Made by a program: the position numbers and the translations under genes. A DNA stretch of 32,458 nucleotides, taken from positions 1 to 32,458 of the forward strand of contig PHAN01000019.1 of NCBI GenBank assembly GCA_002841695.1. The letters are read 5' to 3'. Shown piece by piece: positions 1 to 8,779 of this stretch (the first letter of the stretch is position 1; the number at the start of each line of letters is the position of its first letter). Below the pieces are notes generated by a model. The model had not been told where the DNA came from. It did not search any database and saw nothing but the letters and a program-made list of their open reading frames with translations. This stretch comes from Elusimicrobia bacterium HGW-Elusimicrobia-1. Its GTDB lineage: Bacteria; Elusimicrobiota; Endomicrobiia; PHAN01.

Positions 1-144
1 GAACACAAGTATTTATACAAAATAATTGTTACGAAGTTGTTACGAAGAGATAAGACGTGAATCGTGAAGGGTAAAGGGGGAAGGGTTAAAGGAAAACTAC
101 TCTTCACCCTTCACGATTTACGCTTCACGCTTCCCGCTTCACGT
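1..144. repeat. Left copy of window-bounding inverted repeat
   Basis: This stretch is nearly identical to the reverse complement of 32305-32447. The outer 46 bases match perfectly, a short stretch at 47-59 differs, and the rest matches except for one extra G and a rearranged run of the GAAGCGTGAAGC-type units. The outer part carries a tandem TTGTTACGAAG unit at about 27-48. The inner part is itself palindromic: AATCGTGAAGGGT near 60 pairs with its complement near 107-119. It lies just downstream of the permease stop and contains no gene. It is probably a dispersed intergenic repeat, and it may also be where a contig assembly broke. Confidence 0.85.
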
Positions 145-164
145 CTTTTACTATTCACACGGTT

Positions 165-1403
165 TCAGCGAAAAACCATATTCGCCAGTATACCCAGAGC
201 CACCACTTGCGGCACGGCGATAGCGACCATCCAAAGGGCGGTTTTTTTGCCTATGTTCGTCCATAAAATGCCGATTTCCGTGTAGTCGGTGGCTACTCCG
301 GCCATCAAAAATACGAAGCTGTTTCCAAGCGCTCCTGTCTGGCGGAATATCTCAAAAGCGACGGGCGCGCTGCCCTCCGAGCACACCTCTATTACGGTCG
401 CAACGCCGAGCGTGGCCAGAAGTCCCGTGAAAGTCGGGCCGAAATAGCTGTGAATGAAATGGGGCGGAACGTAGGCGGCTATCATGCTTGATATGCCCAT
501 ACCCAAAAGTATCCACCAGAGCACCATATCGGCCAGCGCGGTCGCTCCCGCAACGACGCCTTTGGCATCGTCGGTGATGTTGGCGGCGGTAAAGCGGTAA
601 TTCTTGAATCTCGCGGCGGCGTCGGCCGTTATCGAGAAGTTTGCGGCGGGCGGCGCGGCGTTGGGATTTTTTTCGACGAGATTATTTTTTTCGAGGACCT
701 GAAAGATAAGGCCGGTGATTATGGCGATGAGTATTGCCGCGGCTATTATGAAAATGCCCTTGGCGCCGAAAAATCCGATAAGCATTACCGTCATTGCAAG
801 ATTTGCCCACGGACTTGCCAGAAGAAAACTTACCACCGCCGCCGGCGAAGCGCCTTTTTTGTAAAGCTGCACCGAAAGGGCCAGCATTCCGTGGCTGCAG
901 GCGCTCATCATAAATCCCAGAATGACCGCGCGCAAAATAGTCATCGGACCCGCTCCCGAAAGAGTTTTGGTTATCCATCCCCTGGGGATGAAGCGGTCTA
1001 TGATTCCGCCAAGGACGAAACCCAGCAAAATCGCCCACCAGATTTTTTCAAGATACATCGCCAGCGCTTCCCTGAACGGGACGAGCGGAGCGAAGATATA
1101 TGAAACGGCCGTAAGTGTTATCAGGGCGGCGGAGGCCAGAAAAGATTTGTTGCCGAGCAGCCGCGCCATCGGAGATTTTTTCCGGACGCTTTCGTCCGCG
1201 CCGACGGCGCAGGACGGGCAGACATCGTTCAATGGTTTCTCGGAACCATCGGACGCGGGGGGATTTTTTGTCGCGGCGGGATTGTCTTCAAGAAATTTGT
1301 CGAGACAGCGTTTGCCGCAGAAATAATAGGTTTTGCCGTCGAGGAACGCTTTGAGTGCGGCGCTCTCGTCGACGGTCATTCCGCAAATGGGGTCTTTTGC
1401 CAT
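165..1403 (-). CDS. YHS-domain permease (DUF318/ArsP-like family), probable heavy-metal export
   Basis: This is a 412-residue inner-membrane protein. The N-terminus has a YHS-type metal-binding segment (DPICGM at residues 4-9, then an FCGKRC pair near 28-33), followed by a CPSC motif near 62. After that come about eight to ten hydrophobic segments typical of the two-repeat permease family, including SACSHGM and SPWANLAM. YHS domains bind soft metals, so the protein may receive copper or silver from the neighbouring pump genes. I chose the ATG at 1403 because GAGGAAAA lies just upstream and the YHS motif follows at once. A longer in-frame start at 1466 would begin inside a dispersed repeat. 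It is co-oriented with the cusA-like gene but separated from it by that repeat. The transported ion is inferred, not shown. Confidence 0.75.
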   Translation of the reverse strand: MAKDPICGMTVDESAALKAFLDGKTYYFCGKRCLDKFLEDNPAATKNPPASDGSEKPLNDVCPSCAVGADESVRKKSPMARLLGNKSFLASAALITLTAVSYIFAPLVPFREALAMYLEKIWWAILLGFVLGGIIDRFIPRGWITKTLSGAGPMTILRAVILGFMMSACSHGMLALSVQLYKKGASPAAVVSFLLASPWANLAMTVMLIGFFGAKGIFIIAAAILIAIITGLIFQVLEKNNLVEKNPNAAPPAANFSITADAAARFKNYRFTAANITDDAKGVVAGATALADMVLWWILLGMGISSMIAAYVPPHFIHSYFGPTFTGLLATLGVATVIEVCSEGSAPVAFEIFRQTGALGNSFVFLMAGVATDYTEIGILWTNIGKKTALWMVAIAVPQVVALGILANMVFR

Positions 1404-1428
1404 TATTTTTTCCTCAGGGGTCGAAATT

Positions 1429-1613
1429 GAGTCAATTGAAAAACCATCTTTTCCCCCGCATGTCATTCCCGAATGTTTTTATCCCCGATAAAGACATTCG
1501 GGGACGAATCCATACTACGACGGAAACTCTGGATTCCCGCTGGATTCCGTGTCAAGCACGGAATGACAAGCGGGACGGGAATGACGCAACATAGGGTTTT
1601 TCAACGGCCTCAA
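1429..1613. repeat. MITE-like palindromic element between cusA and the permease
   Basis: This element of about 185 bp has inverted ends. GAGTCAATTGAAAAACC at the left mirrors GAGGCCGTTGAAAAACC read inward from the right. Its inner arms are GTCATTCC / GGAATGAC repeats with a GGATTCCCGC-type core. The ends match those of the elements at 13138 and 30282. The flanks share AATT, a possible short target duplication. The right terminus contributes the TGA stop of the cusA-like gene. No coding capacity is seen. Confidence 0.75.
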
Positions 1614-4600
1614 TTTTTTACGTTTCTTTCTTTTATCCACGAATAAATCGTCGGAACTATGAACCACGATAGGGACGCGAATATCATTCCCGCGAACGAC
1701 GGAATCGCCATGGGAATCATAACCTCTTTGCCCGTGCCCGGGAAAATGAATATGGGAAGAAGCGCCAGTATGGTCGTTATGCTCGTCATAAACGCCGGAC
1801 GTATTCTGGCTTTGCCCGCCTCGACAACGGCTTCGGTTATCGAGTTTTTGTCCGACGGATTTCTGCGCGCGAAAACATCGTCGAGATATGTCGTCATCAG
1901 CACGCCGTCGTCGACGGCTATGCCGAAAAGAGCGATAAAGCCCACCCACACCGCCACGGAAAAATTGTACCCCGATACCGCCAGCAGAAAAACTCCGCCG
2001 GCGAAAGAAACCGGCACTGCGGCAAAAATCGCAAGCGATTTGGGGTGGGACTTGAAGTTCATGAATATCAGAAGATAACTTAAGAAAAGCGAAACCGGAA
2101 GCAGCACGGTTATGGAGCGGCGCGCGCGGACCTGATTTTCAAACTGCCCCGCCCATTCGATGGAGTAGCCGGGGGGAATTTGCCCCGCGAGTTCGGAGGC
2201 GACTTTCCGTCGGGCTTCTTCTACAAAACCCACGGAATCACGACCTTTTACGTTCATCAGCACGTATCCGCGCAGTCGTCCGTTTTCCGAGTTTATCATC
2301 GCGGGCCCCTCGATAATTCTGACCTCGGCGATTTGCGATATTCTGACGGCTGCGCCGTCGGCAAGAGGCAGCGCCAGCCGCGCGATTTTTTCGGGGGCGT
2401 CGCGGTATTCCCTGGAAAATCTCACGCGCGCCGGATAGCGTTCGCGGCCTTCGTAAATCTCTATAAGGTTTTCGCCGCCTATCGCGTTTTCCACTATTTC
2501 CATAAAATCGCCGATGGCGATGCCGTATCTGGCCAATTTCAGCCGGTCGGGAATTATTTCCACATAGGGCTTTCCGGTGATTTTTTCGGCGTAGAGATCC
2601 GCCGCGCCGGGAACGCCGGCGACGATGTCTTTTATTTTTCCGGCCAGACGCTCTATTTCAAAAGAGTCGTCCCCGAAGATTTTTACCCCGACCGAAGTGC
2701 GTATGCCGGTCGAAAGCATGTCTACGCGGTTGATTATGGGCTGAGTCCAGATGTTGGCTACGCCGGGCAGTTTCAGCGCCTCGTCGAGTTCGACGAGCAG
2801 TTTTCTTTTGCTCATTCCTTTGCGCCAGTGTTTTTTCGGTTTAAGGTTTATGATGGTTTCAAACATTTCTATGGGCGCCGGATCGGTCGCGGTTTCGGCG
2901 CGGCCGGCTTTTCCGACGACGGAATCGACCTCGGGGAATCCGCTTATGATTTTATTCTGAATACGCATTATTCTTGAGGCCTCAGTAAGCGATACCGATG
3001 GCGATACCACCGGCATAAAAAGAATCGTGCTTTCGTCGAACGGCGGCATGAATTCGCGGCCCATTTTCATGAATATCGCGCCGGCGAAAAGCACCAGCGC
3101 GGCGGAAGACGCCCAAAATATTTTGCGCCGCGCGAGCATAAATCTCAAGACCCGCTCGTACAGGAAGGCGAGTTTTTTGCCGACGGGATTTTCTTCGGGC
3201 GGCGTGAGCCGGCCTTTAAGAAAATAATAGCAAAGGACGGGAACCAGCGTAATCGCCAGAACGGCCGAGCCGACAAGGGCGAAAGTTTTGGTGTAAGCCA
3301 GCGGGCCGAAGAGTTTTCCTTCCTGGCCGGTAAGGCCGAAAACCGGTATAAAGGAAATTACCGTCGTGGCGACGGCCGTAAGAAGCGCCGGCCCGACTTC
3401 GCGCGCGGCTTTGTGGATGACTTCCGCGCGCGGACGTTTGCCTCCGTCGGCGGACAGATGTCTGTGGGCGTTTTCCGTCATAACAATGCCGGCGTCCACC
3501 AGCGCCCCTATGGCAATGGCTATTCCCGACAGAGACATAATGTTGGCGTCTATGCCGAACATCCGCATAAATATGAATGCGATTACTATGGCCACCGGCA
3601 GGACAAGCGATACTATAAGATTGGAAGCGAAATGCCACAGGAATAAAAAGACAACCGCCACCGTGGCTAGAATTTCAAGAATCAGCGTGTCGCGCAAGGT
3701 GTTAAGCGTGCGTCCTATCAGTTCTGTCCGATCGTAGAATGGGACTATTTTGACTCCGTCCGGAAGGCCGGGCGCGATTTCGGAGATTTTTTGTTTTACG
3801 CGCTTTATGACTTCGCGCGCATTCTCGCCGTACCTTACTATCACCACCCCGCCCGCGGCCTCTTGCCCGCCTCTATTGAGCACTCCCCGACGGAAATCCG
3901 GCCCGATGGCGACATTGGCGATATTTTTGACGAGAATCGGCACGCCTTCGCCGCGCAGCGCCACGACGATATTTTCTATGTCGGCCGTGTTTTTTATCAG
4001 CCCTACGCCGCGCACGATGTATTCCGTGCCGCCCCGCTCGACTACTTTGGCTCCGACGTCGACGTTGGAATTTTTTACGGCCTTGAATACCTCCGACGGC
4101 GTGACGCCGTAGGTCACCATCCTGTCGGGGTCTATGTCTATCTGGTACTGTTTTACGAAACCGCCGACCGCCGCGACTTCGGAAACGCCTTCGACCGACG
4201 AGAGTTGGTAGCGGATGTAATAGTCCTGGATACTTCTTAATTCTTGCAGATTGAGTCCGCCGCCCTCGACGGTGTACCAGAATACCTGGCCAAGACCGGT
4301 GGCATCGGGCCCCAGCGATGGCGTGACGCCTTCGGGCAGATATTTCTGGGCCTCGCGGAGTTTTTCCACGATGCGCGACCGCGACCAGTAAAAATCCACC
4401 TCGTCGCGGAATACGACGTAAACCATGGAAAAGCCGAAGGCCGACGACGCGCGGATGGTTTTTACGCCGGGCAGCCCGAACATCCGCGTGGTCAGGGGAT
4501 ACGTTACCTGATTCTCGACGGTCTTGGCGTCTCTGCCCGGCCATTCGGCGAAGATTATCTGCTGATTCTCGCCGATATCCGGTATGGCGTCGACGGGGAC

Positions 4601-4699
4601 TTTGCCCATAACGGCAACTCCCCATCCGACGACGGCCAGAGTAACGGCCAGCACCACGAATCTGTTGTCAAGACACCATTTTATGAGTTTGTCGATCAT
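1610..4699 (-). CDS. cusA: CusA-type Cu(I)/Ag(I) RND efflux pump
   Basis: This is a 1029-residue heavy-metal RND transporter, the proton-driven inner-membrane engine of a tripartite exporter. Its length is normal for the family, with an N-terminal membrane helix, two large periplasmic loops and two blocks of six helices. The TM4 region reads GALVDAGIVMTENAH, carrying the proton-relay Asp/Glu of this family. Three methionines, M562 (LFMPVV), M612 (PIEMFET) and M661 (VDMLSTGI), are spaced 50 and 49 residues apart. As I recall the E. coli CusA Cu/Ag relay residues (M573, M623, M672), that spacing is identical, which supports monovalent copper/silver over Zn/Co. The gene starts 21 bp after the adaptor gene. 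Its stop TGA overlaps the terminus of a dispersed repeat. Confidence 0.93.
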   Translation of the reverse strand: MIDKLIKWCLDNRFVVLAVTLAVVGWGVAVMGKVPVDAIPDIGENQQIIFAEWPGRDAKTVENQVTYPLTTRMFGLPGVKTIRASSAFGFSMVYVVFRDEVDFYWSRSRIVEKLREAQKYLPEGVTPSLGPDATGLGQVFWYTVEGGGLNLQELRSIQDYYIRYQLSSVEGVSEVAAVGGFVKQYQIDIDPDRMVTYGVTPSEVFKAVKNSNVDVGAKVVERGGTEYIVRGVGLIKNTADIENIVVALRGEGVPILVKNIANVAIGPDFRRGVLNRGGQEAAGGVVIVRYGENAREVIKRVKQKISEIAPGLPDGVKIVPFYDRTELIGRTLNTLRDTLILEILATVAVVFLFLWHFASNLIVSLVLPVAIVIAFIFMRMFGIDANIMSLSGIAIAIGALVDAGIVMTENAHRHLSADGGKRPRAEVIHKAAREVGPALLTAVATTVISFIPVFGLTGQEGKLFGPLAYTKTFALVGSAVLAITLVPVLCYYFLKGRLTPPEENPVGKKLAFLYERVLRFMLARRKIFWASSAALVLFAGAIFMKMGREFMPPFDESTILFMPVVSPSVSLTEASRIMRIQNKIISGFPEVDSVVGKAGRAETATDPAPIEMFETIINLKPKKHWRKGMSKRKLLVELDEALKLPGVANIWTQPIINRVDMLSTGIRTSVGVKIFGDDSFEIERLAGKIKDIVAGVPGAADLYAEKITGKPYVEIIPDRLKLARYGIAIGDFMEIVENAIGGENLIEIYEGRERYPARVRFSREYRDAPEKIARLALPLADGAAVRISQIAEVRIIEGPAMINSENGRLRGYVLMNVKGRDSVGFVEEARRKVASELAGQIPPGYSIEWAGQFENQVRARRSITVLLPVSLFLSYLLIFMNFKSHPKSLAIFAAVPVSFAGGVFLLAVSGYNFSVAVWVGFIALFGIAVDDGVLMTTYLDDVFARRNPSDKNSITEAVVEAGKARIRPAFMTSITTILALLPIFIFPGTGKEVMIPMAIPSFAGMIFASLSWFIVPTIYSWIKERNVKN

Positions 4700-4720
4700 A
4701 ATTTTTATCGCGCTCGCGCG

Positions 4721-5959
4721 TTAATGTCTGTGCGCGGGCGGCGGAGCCGGCGCCTTATCTTTTGTCGACGGAGTTTTTGCCGGAGCCGCGGTTTCCTTTT
4801 TATCGCCTATTTCTTCGGCCGCGCCCCATTGCAGAGATTGTCCCCCGCCCATCGTGGACTGCGAATCGAGCATAAAATTGCCTTCCGTAACGATTTCTTC
4901 GCCTTCGGAAATGCCGGACTTCACGTGGATATATCCGCCCGATTCCGCGCCCGCGATGATTTCCCTTGCCGCATACGATGTCGGTGTTTCGCGCACGTAG
5001 ACGATTTTTCGTTTGCCGGTGTCTATGACCGCGCTCAGCGGCACCGTCAGAAGATTACCCGATGCGTACTCGATTTCGGCTTCGGCGTAAGTTTCGTGGG
5101 GCGGTGCGCCGTCGCCGCGCGCGCGCGCTTCTATTCTGGCTTTGGCGGTGCGTGTTTTGGAGTCGATATTGGATTCAACAAAGCGTACCGTCCCGTCGAA
5201 GGTCGATGATCCGCCGTGCGGAACTACGCGGACATTCATTCCGCGTTTTATCGAAGGTATATCGCTTTCAAAGACATCGGCTATGACCCATATTTTTTCG
5301 CCCGGATAAATCAACGTTTCGTCGGGTTCGCCCTGCTCGGCGAGTTTTTTCATATCGGTTTCGTCGTAACCGAGAAGCCGCAATTTGAGTTCGGACGCTT
5401 TTAGTGTTCTTGAAAGAATATTCCCGCGTCCGTCCGGAGAACCTCTGCCTGCGGCCAGATATTCCGCCTGGGCGGTATAAAGATCGTCGTCGTGGGCGAT
5501 TTTGGCGGGCAGTCGTATTGTGGTCGAAAGTTTTCGTCTCGACGCTTTGAGTGTCTTTATGCCCGCGGCTTTGGAGGTTTCTTCGGGAACGGTTATGCCG
5601 CCCGCCGGAGCCGCTTCCACCTTTATCAGAGTCATACCGCATATAGGGCAGTTGCCGGGGCCTGCCTGACGGACTGCCGGATGCATAGAACACGTCCATA
5701 CGGATTTCGCGTGGTTGTCCGCGCCGGTTTTCGCGGGAACTATCCGCTCTTGCGATTTTGCGGACGAAGTGTCGTCCTGATTGCTATGCTCCGCGCTCGC
5801 CACGGTAACTTTGTCGACCACAGCGGCGTCTTTTTGCGTCGCCGCGCTCGCAGAATGGCAGTGGTCGGCAATCGCCGAGGGACTCGTCGCAAGCAGCAAT
5901 GCCGCCGCTATAAGTGTCGTCGATACGGCGATTGGCGCGCGTGATATAATCGTATTCAT
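4721..5959 (-). CDS. cusB: CusB-type periplasmic adaptor with heavy-metal-binding domain
   Basis: This is a 412-residue membrane-fusion protein linking the RND pump to the TolC-like channel. A signal peptide (about residues 10-32) is followed by a low-complexity stretch containing DHCHS. A heavy-metal-binding domain lies near residues 88-114 (WTCSMHP then CPICGM). The barrel-sandwich/alpha-hairpin core follows (EYLAAGR near the hairpin, YPGEKIWVIADVFESD). The C-terminus ends in Pro/Ala then HRH, a possible extra metal-binding tail. The start codon lies inside the upstream gene's end (ATGA overlap) and is preceded by GGAGG, indicating translational coupling with the channel gene. It probably collects periplasmic Cu/Ag and hands it to the pump. 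Confidence 0.92.
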   Translation of the reverse strand: MNTIISRAPIAVSTTLIAAALLLATSPSAIADHCHSASAATQKDAAVVDKVTVASAEHSNQDDTSSAKSQERIVPAKTGADNHAKSVWTCSMHPAVRQAGPGNCPICGMTLIKVEAAPAGGITVPEETSKAAGIKTLKASRRKLSTTIRLPAKIAHDDDLYTAQAEYLAAGRGSPDGRGNILSRTLKASELKLRLLGYDETDMKKLAEQGEPDETLIYPGEKIWVIADVFESDIPSIKRGMNVRVVPHGGSSTFDGTVRFVESNIDSKTRTAKARIEARARGDGAPPHETYAEAEIEYASGNLLTVPLSAVIDTGKRKIVYVRETPTSYAAREIIAGAESGGYIHVKSGISEGEEIVTEGNFMLDSQSTMGGGQSLQWGAAEEIGDKKETAAPAKTPSTKDKAPAPPPAHRH

Positions 5960-7242
5960 TGATGGCCTCCGTGACCTTGCGGGAGTTTTCCCGTTATGAC
6001 TTCAAGTTCCGCAAGGTTTTTATGATATGCGGATACCGCTTCTGCCAGCGATATCTTTTGGGCGATAAGATTTCTCTGCGTTTCTATCAAGTCGGTAAAA
6101 CCGGCTCGTCCGGCGATGTAATCGGCGCGGATTATTTCAAGCGCCTGCTCGGCGGCCGGCAGTATCGCCGTTTTGAAATTATTTACCGCCCGCGACAGAT
6201 ATACTATTCTGTGGTACAATGCCAGCGCCGAGGATTCGGCTTCAAGCAGGGCGGATTCAATATTGTTGATGGACTCGTTTTCGCTTTGCCCGGCGGATTT
6301 TACCGTCGCGGATTGTTTCGGTAACCAGAGCGGCAACTCTGCCGCCAGCATAAGGCGGGTTTCGTCCCGTGTGTCATCCATGCGGTCGATTTTGGCGCCA
6401 ACACGTATGTCGGGTATCCACGAAAGTGTCTCAAATTTTCTGCGCTCCTCTGCCGCTCTGCCGAGTTCGGACATTCTTGCCGCGTTTGCGGAATTTGCCC
6501 GCGCCGCTTCCGCGACCCGCGCGGAGTTTATTGACGGAGGAGCGATCCCGATATCGACGGAAACATCGGGCGGCGGCAGTAAGGCGTCGCCGTTTGAGCC
6601 CCTGAGCGCGTTTATTTCGGCGGCAATTTTCGCCGCTTCGGCGTCAAGACGCAAGATCTCGTTTTCTTCCATCGCCATTTCCAAGGCGGCGCGGACAAAA
6701 TCGGCTTTGGATTTTTTTCCGGAGATATAACGGGCTTCGGCGGTTGTCGCCAGAGATTCGAGCAGTTGCAGATTTTCTTTCCGTTTTTCCATCGATGTAA
6801 GCGCGAAATAATAATCCCAATACGCTTTTTTGGCCATGGAGACGACAACGCGGGTCGTCTCGTCGAGCGCCGCGGCGCCTGCCCGCGCGCGCGCTTTCGC
6901 TTCCGCGCGGCCGACCAGGAGCTTGTTGGGCGGCATGGGTATTGTCTGCTCCGCGCCGAACATAGTCGCTTTCGCGGAGTCCGACGGCGCGATTTTTTCT
7001 TCGTAAAAAATCATCGGCTGACGCGGCCATGACGCCGCGGAAGCATCGGCTGCGGCGGTTTCGTAACCGGCCCGCGCGGCTTTTATTTGCGGATTGTTTT
7101 TAAGGACATCGGTCGCGAGATTGTCGGGCGTGAGAGTTTTTGGGCGTATGCCGGTTTCCGCGGCCAACCTTGCGGTAGTTGTCGTAAAAAACAGAACGGC
7201 GGATATAAATACTTTAATCTTGCGGTAAGTTGTATTTATCAT
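5956..7242 (-). CDS. cusC: TolC/CusC-like outer-membrane efflux channel
   Basis: This 428-residue outer-membrane factor belongs to the TolC family. It has a signal peptide (about 1-28) and a long alpha-helical body made of two repeats rich in Ala, Glu and Arg. Recognisable family segments are NNPQIKAARAGYE near 50-62 and ADYIAGRAGFTDLIETQRN near 370-390. The last residues are His-rich (GHGGH), which may bind metal. The start overlaps the stop of the small DUF4190-like gene (ATGA), and its own stop overlaps the adaptor start the same way. The three pump genes therefore form one translationally coupled unit in the order C-B-A. The subfamily assignment (CusC) rests mainly on its neighbours. Confidence 0.9.
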   Translation of the reverse strand: MINTTYRKIKVFISAVLFFTTTTARLAAETGIRPKTLTPDNLATDVLKNNPQIKAARAGYETAAADASAASWPRQPMIFYEEKIAPSDSAKATMFGAEQTIPMPPNKLLVGRAEAKARARAGAAALDETTRVVVSMAKKAYWDYYFALTSMEKRKENLQLLESLATTAEARYISGKKSKADFVRAALEMAMEENEILRLDAEAAKIAAEINALRGSNGDALLPPPDVSVDIGIAPPSINSARVAEAARANSANAARMSELGRAAEERRKFETLSWIPDIRVGAKIDRMDDTRDETRLMLAAELPLWLPKQSATVKSAGQSENESINNIESALLEAESSALALYHRIVYLSRAVNNFKTAILPAAEQALEIIRADYIAGRAGFTDLIETQRNLIAQKISLAEAVSAYHKNLAELEVITGKLPQGHGGHQ

Positions 7243-7499
7243 TTTAAGCCCTTGAAAAAACCGACGATTTCATGACTTTTAAAGAAAAACAGAAGACCTA
7301 CGGTTATGATATACGCGGCGCCAAGAATTATGCCTGACATGGCCGCCCCCCGACCTGTTTTTGCCGCGTCTTTTTTGAGCTCGTTGAGAGCGAGTATGCC
7401 GAAAATTCCCGCCGCGAGTGCTTTTTCAATGCCGAATATCTGGATGAAACTAAGCGCTCCGAGCGTCAAGCTGACGATGGCATATTTGGATTTTTTCAT
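7239..7499 (-). CDS. Small two-to-three-TM membrane protein, DUF4190-like
   Basis: This 86-residue protein has two to three hydrophobic segments: about 7-23, about 28-40 and 53-72. The pattern (an IVSLTLGALSF segment, a GIFGILALNELK turn, then GRGAAMSGIILG) is the usual layout of DUF4190-type proteins, whose function is unknown. The start is supported by GAGGAAAA just upstream. The gene overlaps the channel gene by ATGA, so it is made together with the efflux pump. It could be an accessory membrane factor of the pump, but nothing in the sequence proves that. Confidence 0.7.
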   Translation of the reverse strand: MKKSKYAIVSLTLGALSFIQIFGIEKALAAGIFGILALNELKKDAAKTGRGAAMSGIILGAAYIITVGLLFFFKSHEIVGFFKGLK

Positions 7500-7550
7500 A
7501 CGCTTTTCCTCGCCATTATTTTAAATTTAGAGTTGCCTTCCGCCGCCCGT

Positions 7551-7931
7551 CTAATCGACGGCGCATTCTCCGCGGGCGCACTCTTTCCGGGCGCATTTGG
7601 CGCATTCTTCAAGCGCCGAAAAGCAGTTGTGCAGAGATGAGACGGTGCTCTGTCGCGCGGCGGGCATCGCCGCGGATACCAGAGATGCCAATGCTTTTTT
7701 GGCGTCCGGCGTTTCGGCCGCCGCCGACATTCTTAAAACCGACAGTATGACCAGCGCCAGTCCCGCCGCGGCGGAAAGAGAAAAAACTCCCGTCGGAGCG
7801 AGCACGCGAATCCTGCGCCTGTTTTCCATGGCTCTTTCGGCGGCTTCAATGCAATCCCGTCTGAATCCTGAGCCGGGATTTACCGGGCGTAAAGAGTTAA
7901 GAATGTCCTTAATATTATTGTCAGTGTTCAT
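7551..7931 (-). CDS. Single-TM Cys-rich protein, candidate anti-sigma factor or metal sensor
   Basis: I do not recognise a named family. The 126-residue protein has a charged N-terminal 45 residues, one hydrophobic segment (about 46-66) and an approximately 60-residue C-terminal part. That tail ends with five cysteines at 103, 110, 113, 118 and 123, plus H101, consistent with a soft-metal or redox site. A short N-terminal domain, one TM and a sensing tail is the layout of many membrane anti-sigma factors. The gene lies directly downstream of an ECF sigma gene and upstream of copper/silver efflux genes. GGGGGA precedes the ATG. Anti-sigma function is an inference from layout and context; a small metallochaperone-like membrane protein is the alternative. 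Confidence 0.6.
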   Translation of the reverse strand: MNTDNNIKDILNSLRPVNPGSGFRRDCIEAAERAMENRRRIRVLAPTGVFSLSAAAGLALVILSVLRMSAAAETPDAKKALASLVSAAMPAARQSTVSSLHNCFSALEECAKCARKECARGECAVD

Positions 7932-8004
7932 AATTCCCCCTGCATATACTCAACACTTGAACCGATAAAAACTTGCGGTGTCCGTCGGACGCCTATCTAA
8001 AAAT

Positions 8005-8181
8005 AGAGAACTTCCCCCTTAATAAAGGGGGAATAAAAGGGGGTTGTGCGCCTTTGATAAGGGAGAATAACAATCCCCTGGCCCTCCGATGCCTTCGGAT
8101 ACGGAGTCTGCGACTTTGTTAAGGGGGAATAAGGGAACTCTCCCCCTTTATTAAAGGGGGATACAGAGGGATTTTTGAAAT
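8005..8181. repeat. Palindromic dispersed repeat between sigma and anti-sigma-like genes
   Basis: This fills most of the gap 7932-8194. It is built from runs such as CCCCCTTAATAAAGGGGG at the left and CCCCCTTTATTAAAGGGGG at the right. Between them are related AAGGGGGAATAA units and a central CCGATGCCTTCGG hairpin. The arms are largely inverted copies. It has no coding capacity and looks like a palindromic intergenic repeat rather than a simple terminator, although its hairpins may reduce read-through from the sigma gene into the efflux genes. Confidence 0.75.
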
Positions 8182-8194
8182 AATTACGTTTGTA

Positions 8195-8779
8195 TCAGTC
8201 CTCTATATTCTTCAGTAATTCCGTCAGATTTTGTTTCGCCCTGAATATCAGCGACTCCACGGCGCTCCGGCTTTTTCCGAGTATGGCGGCAATTTCCGCG
8301 TATGATTTGTCGTCGTAAAAAGAAAGCAGGAGCGCGGTTTTTTGTTCGTGCGGAAGCGATGACAGCGCTCGTCTTACGCGTTTTTGCCTTTGCGAATCGT
8401 TATACGCGTCCTCCGGGCGCATAGATGCGGTATCCGGAAGTTCGGCGGCGGTAAAGTCGGCTTCATCCCCGCCGCCCGAGAGCGAAAATATTTTAAGTAT
8501 GCGTTTTCTTCTTAAAATGTTGAGCGCGGCGTTTGTCGCTGTTTTGTAAAGGTAGCCGCTCATTGATTCCGGCGTCGGACATTTGCGGATGTTAAGATAA
8601 GTTTTTATGAAGGCGTGCTGCGCGGCATCTTCGGCGTCGTGCAAAGATCCGAGATACTTGTAAAGATAGTTTATCAATTTTTTTTCGTGAGTTTCAAGCA
8701 ATGTCTCAAGACAGGAATCGCGCTCCGCCTCAAACCTGACGTCTTCTTGCCGGCTCTGATGATTTGACGACGAGTTCAC
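8195..8779 (-). CDS. ECF-type RNA polymerase sigma factor
   Basis: This 194-residue protein is a sigma-70-family factor of the extracytoplasmic-function class. Region 2 spans about residues 35-90 ([17 protein letters not shown], then [14 protein letters not shown]). Region 4 spans about 135-190 ([19 protein letters not shown] and the helix-turn-helix [19 protein letters not shown]). It lacks regions 1 and 3. The start is a GTG at 8779 that overlaps the pyruvate kinase stop (GTGA), so it is the last gene of the fur-feoB-dtxR-pyk operon. The next gene downstream encodes a single-TM Cys-rich protein suited to be its anti-sigma, followed by efflux genes that may be its regulon. The target promoter motif was not identified. 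Confidence 0.9.
   Translation of the reverse strand: MNSSSNHQSRQEDVRFEAERDSCLETLLETHEKKLINYLYKYLGSLHDAEDAAQHAFIKTYLNIRKCPTPESMSGYLYKTATNAALNILRRKRILKIFSLSGGGDEADFTAAELPDTASMRPEDAYNDSQRQKRVRRALSSLPHEQKTALLLSFYDDKSYAEIAAILGKSRSAVESLIFRAKQNLTELLKNIED

Noticed and set aside
64-285. Open frame of 73 residues at the left edge
   Set aside because: It is made of the terminal repeat plus antisense of the permease end.
2180-2977. Long plus-strand open frame of 265 residues opposite the pump gene
   Set aside because: It is antisense to the clearly coding cusA gene. Its Phe/Tyr/Arg-rich composition is what reverse reading of a GC-rich gene gives.
4244-5209. 321-residue plus-strand open frame across the cusA/cusB junction
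   Set aside because: Both underlying minus-strand genes are well supported; the frame has no domain or ribosome site and is a shadow.
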